26,338 bases of DNA from positions 1-26,338 of the IMG/VR virus record IMGVR_UViG_3300020171_000117. One strand, written 5' to 3'. A model generated the notes under the pieces. It saw nothing but the letters and a program-made list of their open reading frames with translations, searched no databases and had not been told where the DNA came from. Below are positions 14,629 through 23,200 of the stretch, piece by piece. Both the position numbers and the translations under genes were made by a program. Source of the stretch: a virus. Every line of letters starts with the position of its first letter. Position 1 is the stretch's first letter.

Positions 14629-15705
14629 TTAACTTGTACATTTATATACATGTTTAGAATCCACAGCAGTTATTGCACCATAGAAACGACACTTCATTCT
14701 TGCTTTAATATCCCGCTTGAACTCATCATCGTGTCCTGGTCTTTGTGCGATTGTCTGTAATGGCCATACTTCCATCCACCAGAAATCTCTTTTAAAATTG
14801 CCCCAATACCAAGTTGTACTTGACTGCTTGGTTACATAAGGACTTGAAAGAGGCAGAAATCTACTTTTAAAATAGTTTTCTGCATTTTCTGCTGATTCTG
14901 GAGTTTTAGTAGAATTAGCCATCTGCCACATTTCTACCTGAAGATCACTTGGCCCCAATACAACCAGATTATTCATATCAATATATATATAATCTGCATC
15001 ATCTGCCCCAAGAGAATCATCCTTCATCAACTGTGCTTTCTTCAATACTTCTTCTAATCCAGATTCACCAAAAGGGTTACTTGCTACAAGATTTCCATTA
15101 GCGGTAGAATAAAGAGCTGTTGCAACTCCTGAAGGATTCCATACATTAGTATTAACATCTTGGATTCCCTCTATAATGAGTTTTTCTCTATACTGTGCTA
15201 ACTTCTCACCAACCCCTCTTGCTCTAATAAGTACCTGACCTGTTTTATCGAAATAAATCATTTCTTCTGTGACATCTATGATTCTACCATATTTCTTGTT
15301 ATCGGCAGTTACATATTTTTCAGTCATTGTAGAGCTATCATATTCCTGACCTTCTCCTACTTGATCTGGTGATTCAGGAGTTGATAATCCTGCAATAGTT
15401 TCTTTTTGAACATTACTCGAAACGGTAGTTACAAGTTGGTCACCAATTTTAACTACAGAATCATATCCTTCGATTAATTTTGAGTTGATTAACGCTCCAG
15501 TAATTTTTGGGAATGCACTTGATGCAATTGCTTCATGAACGTTTGCCCCATTTGTGCATGCTTCCCATATTTCTTTAAGAGAAAAATCTTCTGCTCGAAG
15601 TTTCTTTGACTCTATGGCTTTACTTATAACTATTTGCGCTCCGTCTTCTCCCTTTGCTTCTAATAAATCTTTTAATGCTGTTCCAGTTCTATTTCTAAAA
15701 GACAT
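14629..15705 (-). CDS. Major capsid protein, HK97 fold (358 aa)
   Basis: The protein has the length and look of a HK97-fold capsid. It has a helical N-terminal part of about 80 residues (LKDLLEAKGEDG..., SLKEIWEACTNG) and an E-loop/strand region with QVGEGQEYDSSTMTEKY. The A/P-domains include the spine helix around GESGLEEVLKKAQLMKDD. It ends in FKRDIKARMKCRFYGAITAVD, the usual strand and 'D-x-K' C-terminus of these capsids. The ATG follows AAGGGGG at eight bases. Upstream are scaffold-protease and two paralogous accessory proteins; downstream a hairpin. Residues 1-80 may be the delta domain removed by the protease; I see no clear cleavage site. Confidence 0.9.
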   Translation of the reverse strand: MSFRNRTGTALKDLLEAKGEDGAQIVISKAIESKKLRAEDFSLKEIWEACTNGANVHEAIASSAFPKITGALINSKLIEGYDSVVKIGDQLVTTVSSNVQKETIAGLSTPESPDQVGEGQEYDSSTMTEKYVTADNKKYGRIIDVTEEMIYFDKTGQVLIRARGVGEKLAQYREKLIIEGIQDVNTNVWNPSGVATALYSTANGNLVASNPFGESGLEEVLKKAQLMKDDSLGADDADYIYIDMNNLVVLGPSDLQVEMWQMANSTKTPESAENAENYFKSRFLPLSSPYVTKQSSTTWYWGNFKRDFWWMEVWPLQTIAQRPGHDDEFKRDIKARMKCRFYGAITAVDSKHVYKCTS

Positions 15706-15729
15706 TTTCTATATCCCCCTTAATTTTTT

Positions 15730-16245
15730 TTATATTTGTTTGCTTACTCCAAAAGCTGGTTTAATAAATACTTCTACTGTAGTTGCATGAGTTTTACATT
15801 CTGCAAAATATCCCAATGCTTTTGTACTATCAGTAGTCTTTGCTATTTTCTGATTATACATATCGGAAGCAGAAGTAGTTCCTGATGGTGCAAACATATC
15901 CCCCACCTTAACGGTTTTTGAGGGTTTCATATCGAACTTAAACTTTCCAGAAGTTGCAATTGGAATTTTAAGATTATTAGCGTTATCTATTCCATCCTTA
16001 TCATCCATTGATACTCCAAGAAATCTACTTTTTACTTGTACTTTATTAAGCTCAAGTGAAGAGCCTGAAATTCTCAGATATTTAAGCGGATAACCATAAT
16101 TATTAGCAATTGAAGAACCATCATTTCTCAAATCATCTGAATTATCTAAAAACATTAAATCTCCAGTTTCAACAGTAACTCCAGAAAGAACCTCAACTAA
16201 TATAACATTGGCATCCCCTTCTATATGTCTATTTACGCTTGCCAT
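15730..16245 (-). CDS. Capsid accessory / decoration protein, copy 2 (171 aa)
   Basis: A paralogue of the gene at 16263-16790. Shared marks are VNRHIEGDAN at the start, NNYGYPLKYL near residue 55, RFLGVSMDD near 78 and ALGYF about 145. This is a beta-rich type found next to phage capsid genes (DUF2190-like in look) and is most likely a capsid decoration subunit or a head-assembly cofactor. Its ribosome binding site is weak. It sits 24 nt upstream of the major capsid gene. No enzyme motif; the exact role is inferred. Confidence 0.6.
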   Translation of the reverse strand: MASVNRHIEGDANVILVEVLSGVTVETGDLMFLDNSDDLRNDGSSIANNYGYPLKYLRISGSSLELNKVQVKSRFLGVSMDDKDGIDNANNLKIPIATSGKFKFDMKPSKTVKVGDMFAPSGTTSASDMYNQKIAKTTDSTKALGYFAECKTHATTVEVFIKPAFGVSKQI

Positions 16246-16262
16246 ATTTTCATACCATTAAA

Positions 16263-16790
16263 TTATGCAATACGTCCGCCAGTACCATAAGCTGTTCTGA
16301 TCTGAAAATCTACAAAACTTGCTCCTGATTCAGTCTTTACACAATACCCCAGATATGCAGTAGTATCATTAGCTGTTCCAAGAATAGAAACGGCCTGCTT
16401 TGAAGACGCTGAATGAGCAGATCCAGATGTAGTACTAACTGTCGTTCCAATAGTTACGGCTGAAGACGTATATAATGGATATCTAAAAACTCCATCTGAT
16501 GCTACTGTAATTTTTTCAGTTGTCCCAGACGGCGAACTTTCCATCGCAACGCCTACAAAATTAGTTTGAATTATACCGTTGATTTCTATTTCAGTCGAGG
16601 CCGTATTATGATAGCTGCTAAGCGGGAACCCATAATTATCTGCTGCTAAACCAGTTGCTGCGGCTCCTGCCATGCCACCATCTACACCATTCCTGACTAT
16701 AAAATCACCTGCTTCAATAGTGGTATTACCATGAATATCTATCAACACGTCATTGGTATCTCCTCTTAAATGTCTATTATGTGCTGCCAT
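16263..16790 (-). CDS. Capsid accessory / decoration protein, copy 1 (175 aa)
   Basis: The frame could begin at 16796, but I choose the third codon (ATG at 16788-16790). It leaves nine bases to AGGAG instead of three, and it aligns the N-terminus MAAHNRHLRGDTN with MASVNRHIEGDAN of the paralogue. Shared marks are ADNYGFPLSSY, NFVGVAME and YLGYCV. The protein is Ser/Thr/Gly-rich and beta-type. It lies between the protease-scaffold gene and the second copy, a position typical of head-decoration proteins. Function is inferred from position and fold type. Confidence 0.6.
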   Translation of the reverse strand: MAAHNRHLRGDTNDVLIDIHGNTTIEAGDFIVRNGVDGGMAGAAATGLAADNYGFPLSSYHNTASTEIEINGIIQTNFVGVAMESSPSGTTEKITVASDGVFRYPLYTSSAVTIGTTVSTTSGSAHSASSKQAVSILGTANDTTAYLGYCVKTESGASFVDFQIRTAYGTGGRIA

Positions 16791-16821
16791 TATCATTTTC
16801 TCCTTTTATATTTTTTAATAT

Positions 16822-18228
16822 TTATTTTTTAATACTACCAACAAAATCATCAACATCTTTATCATCGACTTTTTCATCTTTTTTAGATTCTTTTGTATCG
16901 ACTATAAATTCATCACCTGAATTCTTGATTTTGCCGGAACCTTTCTTTATAATTGCTTTTCTATCTTCGATCAATTGTTTAACTTGCTCTTCAACAGTTA
17001 CTGTATTTTCTCCATCAGTTTTATTTTCAATTGATTTTAAAGTATTCATAAATACTTCTGTAACCGCATCTTTTGGCAATTCTGCTTTTGTAATAAATTC
17101 TGTTATTAAGTTATTTTTGGCCGCTACCTTTTCCTCAAGTTCTTTTTCATCAAGTTTCATTTTAAGTCCTTGATTTTCTTCTTTCAAATCTTTAATCGCT
17201 TTGTCTTTATCCTCTATTTCTTTATCTTTATCAGAAATAGAATCTGTTTTTTCCTGTACTTGAACTTTCAATATTTCAACTTCATCTTTGATTTTTGAAT
17301 TATCTTCTTCCTCTTTAACTTCTTCTATCAAGTTTTTAACTAATTCAGGATATTCAGATTTTAAAATTTCCATCGTTAACTTTTCCATTTTTTTCTCTCC
17401 TTCTTTAATACCTGACAATCTTTTTTTAATCTCTTTGTCAAGATCATCAAAAATTGCCATTATTTTAGATTTTTTATCGTTAATCTTTAATTCTTTATTA
17501 TACAAAACATCAGATATAAGATCGTTAGCCATATAGCTAACATCGTTTATATCTTTTATAATTTTCTGATTATCAATTTTATCTTGTATAATTCCTTCCT
17601 CTACCATTATGATTTTAAATCTATCATTAATTCTTGATTCAAGAGTACTAAGAAAAATTACATCAGGATTATCTTTTAAATTTTCTTCTATTGCTGACTC
17701 AAAAAGAGAAGTCGTAGTAGCCGCTGAACTCACTAAATCAACCGACCTCAAAGAATCAACATCAACAACACTTTCCATTCCTTTATCATCCTGATAAACT
17801 TTCACTCTTGCATTAATAGAATTGCCAACATTTTTAGGTTGTAGCATTGCAATATCTTTTACTAAATCCCAATATTCTTCTCTACAAACAAGATCTCCAA
17901 AAACTTTCTCGCCTTCTCTGATAGAATTGGAATATATTCCAACCCAATCTCTTAAATCTCTAACTCCATCTCTTTCTTTAATTTCTGATTTTGTCGGGTG
18001 ATTAATAAAACATTTAACTCCGTTTGCTAAGACAGCCAATGACTCAATTGCTTTATCTTGATAAATTCTATTATTCTTTGATTCCCTTGTTCCAAAAAGA
18101 CAAACTTTCTTAATCATTAAATTATCTGAATCAATACTTTGTTCATTTACTTCACTAAAAATTCCATCAAAATTTTCTTTAATATCTTTTTGTTTAATTA
18201 AACGAATTGATTTAATTTTTTTAGTCAT
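16822..18228 (-). CDS. Prohead maturation protease fused to coiled-coil scaffold (468 aa)
   Basis: The first 180 residues look like a prohead protease: NNRIYQDKAIESLAVLANGVKCFINHPT with His77, VGNSINARV with Ser137, and RSVDLVSSAATTTSLFES (161-178), a pattern I associate with the gp21-like (S80) and related capsid proteases. His77 and Ser137 are plausible catalytic residues by spacing. The rest is charged and helical with a long Lys/Glu coiled coil (about residues 295-370) and an acidic-basic tail, the usual layout of an internal scaffold that is degraded in maturation. GAGGA sits before the ATG. An in-frame upstream coding sequence reaches this ATG, interrupted by one TGA. Confidence 0.85.
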   Translation of the reverse strand: MTKKIKSIRLIKQKDIKENFDGIFSEVNEQSIDSDNLMIKKVCLFGTRESKNNRIYQDKAIESLAVLANGVKCFINHPTKSEIKERDGVRDLRDWVGIYSNSIREGEKVFGDLVCREEYWDLVKDIAMLQPKNVGNSINARVKVYQDDKGMESVVDVDSLRSVDLVSSAATTTSLFESAIEENLKDNPDVIFLSTLESRINDRFKIIMVEEGIIQDKIDNQKIIKDINDVSYMANDLISDVLYNKELKINDKKSKIMAIFDDLDKEIKKRLSGIKEGEKKMEKLTMEILKSEYPELVKNLIEEVKEEEDNSKIKDEVEILKVQVQEKTDSISDKDKEIEDKDKAIKDLKEENQGLKMKLDEKELEEKVAAKNNLITEFITKAELPKDAVTEVFMNTLKSIENKTDGENTVTVEEQVKQLIEDRKAIIKKGSGKIKNSGDEFIVDTKESKKDEKVDDKDVDDFVGSIKK

Positions 18229-18390
18229 ATCAATTTCCTCGTTATTTTTTGTAATAGCCGCTCCTTGTAAATGTGCTTTCTTTTTTGCTCAATTCATTGC
18301 AGCTTGATTATTACATTGATAATAGTATTTTGTTCTACTTCCCCATTGTGCGAAACAACCTTTTGAATCGCTTCCTGTTTTTACTGGCAT
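18229..18390 (-). pseudogene. Small phage protein interrupted by an in-frame TGA, in phase with the protease
   Basis: From ATG 18388-18390 the minus strand reads 33 codons: MPVKTGSDSKGCFAQWGSRT then KYYYQCNNQAAMN, then TGA (18289-18291). Past the TGA the same frame reads AKKKAHLQGAAI and continues with no further stop into the ATG of the protease (exactly 54 codons). The pattern with W-G, K-Y-Y-Y, then A-K-K-K-A-x-x-Q-G-x-A-I matches a small phage protein type I remember; there the site before AKKKA is usually Arg, and CGA to TGA is a single change. Explanations are a nonsense mutation, readthrough, or assembly error. No good ribosome binding site was seen at the first ATG. Confidence 0.6.
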
Positions 18391-18413
18391 AATATTAACT
18401 TCTATTTTTATAT

Positions 18414-18447
18414 TATAATATTAAAAATATTGATTTATTTATATTAA
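18414..18447. repeat. 34-bp AT-rich repeat, copy A (candidate promoter, minus strand)
   Basis: These 34 bases are identical to 23446-23479. On the minus strand they contain TATAAATA, 13 bases later AATATTATA, and lie just after the stop of the Mu F-like gene and 24 nt before the broken small gene and protease block. TATAAATA is the known T4 late-promoter core. Downstream in this copy is also a good TATAAT. A promoter is inferred. Confidence 0.6.
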
Positions 18448-18457
18448 TTAATTGTTT

Positions 18458-19537
18458 CTATTTAAATTTCTTTTCTAATTCTTTTAATGTTAATGTTTTT
18501 TTAGAAGTCGCCATTTGACTAAACTTGATTTTTCCACTTTCCCATAATTTATAACGAGTTGCCCCTAATATATCTTTGACTGCATCAGGATCTGTCTTAT
18601 TCAAATTTGTAAGCCATTTACTATATGTCATCTTATCGCCTGCTTCTCCTGTAAATGGCATTTTAGAATTTTTATCTATATGTTCTGGAATTTTACTTCC
18701 AAGTTCTTTCCATGAATATGTAATTGGCGAATAGCAACATCTACAATGCGGATGTAAAGGAGGCAAAGGCCCATTATGATCTTCTCTACCTTTATATTCA
18801 TACACTTGCCCATCTAAATTTCCGCATTGGATACACGTCCTGCTGTCAAGAGTACCAAGAAATTTTACTCCTTTTAACACATCTTGATTTTCTCTATATA
18901 TTCCTCTTGAAACTTGATTACTAATATGTTGTATTTCTGTTCTTGCTATCATAGCAGCTCTATTTGCTATAGCTCTTTCGGCAGCTCCAGTCATTCCTGT
19001 TGTCAATGGATTGATTAATCTTTTTGCAGCTTGACCCATATCTTCGCCAAGAATTATTGATTGCGTTAATTCCTGATTAATATTTCTAATTACTTTCTTA
19101 TTTTCCCACAATAATTTTTCGCCTATTGATTCTCCAAGAAGTGGATTTGATATAATATAGTCAATTTGTTTGTATGGAAGTTGATTTATATTAATTCCTA
19201 TATTTGAGAATTTACTTTGAAGCATATTATAATAAGCATCTGAATCAGTTATTGCCAAACTTTGTAATGCTTCTTCTAATTTGCCTGCTGATTCTAATGC
19301 CGCTGCCCTTAATATTGCTTCTGTTTCGGCTATTTGAGAACTTAATCTTGCTATTTTCCATTCTCTTGATGCACCAGGAACTTCAAGTTGAGCCGCTGTT
19401 AATGCTTTATATAAATCTTGTTTAGCGGCTCTATAAGGTGCAACCATTTCTTGTATAGTTCCATTTTCTACACGATATAAAAAATGATTTCTACGCAGAA
19501 TAAAATTTTCAAAACTCTCGTTTACATTAGTTGTCAT
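18458..19537 (-). CDS. Phage Mu F-like head morphogenesis / minor capsid protein (359 aa)
   Basis: The Mu F domain is clear between residues 190 and 275: MIARTEIQHISNQVSRGIY, then DSRTCIQCGNLDGQVYEY with C235 and C238, and PPLHPHCRCCYSPI with H262, H264, C265, C267 and C268. The N-terminal half is helical. The tail has SKMPFTGEAGDKMTYSKWL and a short DAVKDILGATRYKLW segment often found after the domain. These proteins bind the portal and the capsid interior and act in head assembly. It follows the PP-loop gene by two bases, without a clear ribosome binding site, so coupling is likely. It ends in TAG just before the AT-rich repeat. Confidence 0.9.
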   Translation of the reverse strand: MTTNVNESFENFILRRNHFLYRVENGTIQEMVAPYRAAKQDLYKALTAAQLEVPGASREWKIARLSSQIAETEAILRAAALESAGKLEEALQSLAITDSDAYYNMLQSKFSNIGININQLPYKQIDYIISNPLLGESIGEKLLWENKKVIRNINQELTQSIILGEDMGQAAKRLINPLTTGMTGAAERAIANRAAMIARTEIQHISNQVSRGIYRENQDVLKGVKFLGTLDSRTCIQCGNLDGQVYEYKGREDHNGPLPPLHPHCRCCYSPITYSWKELGSKIPEHIDKNSKMPFTGEAGDKMTYSKWLTNLNKTDPDAVKDILGATRYKLWESGKIKFSQMATSKKTLTLKELEKKFK

Positions 19538-19539
19538 AT

Positions 19540-20247
19540 TTAGCTTTTATTTTCTTTTATAATCATAGCATCACAAAATCCATATTTTCTTCTTTCCAAA
19601 ATTTCTAATGGAATTTTATCTTTAGCTATATTATAGATAATTTTTTTTCTTTGGAATTTATCAACTTTTTCTGATAAAGGTATTTGAGATAAAAGTAAAA
19701 TTAAGTTAGAATCAATATATGGAAGTAATACTTCTATATCATTTGAATTTCTATTAAGTGGTTCTAATTGTTTTTTTTGTAATTTCCTAATAAATTTATA
19801 ATATGTTTTTTCATTTGGATATTTCATATGTTCGTAATAGCCACCAGTAAATTCATCTATTCCATCACACGCTATTATTTTTTTAATTTTTTTCAATTTT
19901 AAATTATTATAAAACATTCTTACAATTTCGTCTCCTGAACAATCATTCTTAAGTCTTTTAGGAATTTTACGAGGAGTATATATTTCTCCTTTTACTTTAA
20001 AATAATTTATTGCTATATTGGAATAAATATAATCGGGATGTTTTTCATTTAATGCAATTGTAAAAGTCTTAATATTTTTTCTAAATATTTTTGTCATGAA
20101 GTAGAGCATTAAAGATGAATCAACTCCTCCAGATAATGCTAAACAATTACAATTTAATTCTTTTATAATTTGTATTAATTGTTTTTCTATATCAATTAAA
20201 GTAATTTTTATTCCAATTTGTTTCCAATTTATAGGATATGTAATCAT
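19540..20247 (-). CDS. Asparagine synthase-like PP-loop ATPase (235 aa), inserted in head genes
   Basis: The PP-loop LALSGGVDSSLM (about residues 36-47) binds ATP and releases pyrophosphate. CDGIDEFTGGYY (127-138) matches the AsnB 'G-x-D-E-x-x-G-G-Y' element. LPYIDSNL (175-182) and LERRKYGF (217-224) match the later AsnB motifs, so this is an asparagine-synthase C-terminal domain of slightly reduced size. The N-terminal glutaminase domain is missing; it would have to use free ammonia or a partner protein. The stop of the portal is three bases upstream and the Mu F-like gene starts two bases downstream, without good ribosome binding sites. The Lys/Ile-rich composition is like its neighbours. 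The substrate is unknown. Confidence 0.85.
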   Translation of the reverse strand: MITYPINWKQIGIKITLIDIEKQLIQIIKELNCNCLALSGGVDSSLMLYFMTKIFRKNIKTFTIALNEKHPDYIYSNIAINYFKVKGEIYTPRKIPKRLKNDCSGDEIVRMFYNNLKLKKIKKIIACDGIDEFTGGYYEHMKYPNEKTYYKFIRKLQKKQLEPLNRNSNDIEVLLPYIDSNLILLLSQIPLSEKVDKFQRKKIIYNIAKDKIPLEILERRKYGFCDAMIIKENKS

Positions 20248-20250
20248 TAT

Positions 20251-23200
20251 TTATTTATCTTGATCCGACCATTTAGTTTTTTTAACACTCGCCAATCCCC
20301 ATAACACAGCATATTCTATTTTATTTATTTCTTTAATTTTAACTTTAAACCCATTGTTTAAATGATCATAAACAATTTTTGGCATTTTACTTATATCTTC
20401 AATATCTAAAACGTGTTGAAAAATCTTTCCATCTTTAATATGTTTTTGTTGAAATTTTATTCCTTTCATATCTTTTTTTTCATATAATTCACAATGATGC
20501 AAAATTTCCATTTCACTTTCTTTTTTAGGTTGATGCATATGATGAATTAAATATATCCAATCTTGTTCCGCTAAAAGCTTTTCTGCTTCTTCTATATTTA
20601 ATATATCAAAATCATATTTATGTTCTTTCAAAAGATTTTTTATATTTTCTTGTAATCCAAGAATTTTTGTTTTAGATATATTTTTTTCTATATTTTCTTT
20701 TGATTTTATTATCTCAATCAGATCATTGAGTTCTTTCTGAGGAATGCCACCAATATTCTCGCATATTTTTATAATTTTATCATAATCTTCATTATCTATT
20801 GCTTCATTTAACTCGTTATTACTGCCATACTGATTTATTGGAGAAACAGGCATATTAAAAGGCGATTTGAATTGATTGCCTCCGATTCCTCCAGTAAATT
20901 CGTCGTCATCTTCCCCTTCCATATTACCTTTTTCTATATCGTAATCCAACCCCATTTTAGCATCCCATGTTCTTTTGGAAACAGCCTTATATTTAAATAA
21001 AGTCTCATATGCTTTGGCCAATTTATCCAAATCAGCCTGAATCATTGGAGGAAATTCTACTCGACAAGTAGTTTTTGTATCTTCTGGCAAATCTCCATAT
21101 TTTATTTTATTATTAATTACTTTTTCAACTAAATCTTCATAAAAACTTGCAAAAAAATCTTGCCAGTCTTCAATCTCTCTAACCCATGGATTTTGTGCAA
21201 TTAATGATGATGAGTAATTTGCATTCGAGTTCCCCGATATTAATATTCTGCCTTTTCTTCTTGTAACCAATAATCCATTAGGAACTGTTGCACACCAAAT
21301 ATTGCCATTATAATTTATTTGTTCTATATTCTTTCTTAAAACCATACAATTATGTCCGTCACTTATATTTACATATTTGACACTATCTCCGAAATCTTTT
21401 GTTTCGACATTAAGACTGCTTGTTGTATGATAACCCAATTCAAAGGCAAGTCTTTGAACATCATTAACTAATCTTAATGAATTACTATAATACCGTCGAA
21501 ATGTTCTTTTTACTTTATCGCTATCTTCTTTATAGTCAGATCCATCACCCTTTATCAATGTATCTAATAATTTTTCTTTCAATTCGGTTGAAAGAGCCCA
21601 AACAAATTCAGGTAATTTTTTATTCCTACTTCCAACACCACAATTTGTTCTTAACCAAGAAGCTAGCGCTTGATCATAAGTTCTCCAATAACAAGCAATT
21701 TCATTTCCTATCCCTAAATTTTCATATTCTTTATATTTAAAATCAAAAGGAAGCTCAGAAATTAATTTTTTTATTTCATTCACATTCTCTTCATTTTTAT
21801 AAGTTTGACAAATATTAACGTGCCCACTTTTCTTATTGACAGATCCTTCAGATACAAACCATCCAATAAATTCTATCATTTTATCAATTCGGATAAATCT
21901 ATCTTCTTCTTTATTTGTTCCTTCTATTAAATGTTTTGTCTTTTCTGGATAATCATATTTTGTTATACAAACATACTCGTTATTTTTTTCTTCATTTTCT
22001 GCCGGTTCGATAAAATTCCTTATTGAAGAGAATTTAGTTCTCCATCCTTTATCTGAAGTATCTCCTAATGTGCATTTTGTAAAATTATCAATACCTCTAT
22101 CTTGTCTATATATAGGGAGTTTATGAGAACTTTCTGAACGCAGCCACATATGATGATTTTTTGTTACTAAAAAATTAAGTCTATTTCCTTCAAATAAAAA
22201 TGCTCTGCCATTATATTTAGAAAAAACCCAATTAATTGGGTTTTGATATTCTAATTTCCCATTTTCTTGACTTACTGTTCCAAGTTTAAAACCAAATTTA
22301 TATGCTTCTAATGAATCCATAAATCCATGATCTGTTAAAATTTCAGTTTCCGTATCATGACAGTAATCGGCTGTGAATATCATTTCAGGCATTCCAACAG
22401 CAGCCGCAATTGATAATAACATTGCTCTACCATCTTCGCCTACATCAGACGCATTTATATTTGGTGAAAGCATCTCATAACTTATTCCTTTACTGGCTGT
22501 AAGCACCGTTCCTCTTGCAAACATTTTCTGCTTTTTTCTATCCTGTGAATGTCTTGTACTGATATTTTCATCTCTAATACTTCCTATTTTTCCAACATTG
22601 CCTTCAACCTTTCTTATTAACGCAATAGCACTTCGGATTTTATTCAATACTATTCTATCTTCAAGCCATTCATCATATTGTCTTATTCTTTTTGCGCATA
22701 CTCTGAGAATAGAAATACCTCTTTTTTGGTCTGAATCAGATAATATTTTAATATGTATCATGTTATTTGCAGAAATACTTTCCTGAAAATCACCATTCAT
22801 ATTAACCTTATAATATTTCAGTGGAGTTTCAATATCATCTGATTCAGTTTCTATACCATAGCTAACTTTATCTGTAAGAGTTTTATCTTTGGGATTTGCA
22901 ATACTATTTGCCCGTATAAATCTTATTTTAGTATCTCCGTTTTCCTCATCAACAAAATCTCTTAAAAAACATTCTCCGTCTCTGAATGTTCTTACTGCTA
23001 TTTCTTTTTCTCTAAGATTGAATTTATTTATTCTTTTAAATCCATTCCATGCTTCCTTAACTTTCTCATTCTCGTCATCAAATATAATTTGTGGCCCTTT
23101 CCCCAAAACGAATTTAACCAATCCTCTTATTATTGCTCTTGCATGTGGGTTATTATGATATAATTTATAAGCGGACAGCAGCATATCCTGATGATTATCT

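Noticed and set aside
18289-18291. Alternative genetic code with TGA as a sense codon (Gly or Trp)
   Set aside because: TGA ends four other genes here, twice in ATGA overlaps with the next start, and no long gene has an internal TGA. The one in-frame TGA is better explained by mutation or readthrough.
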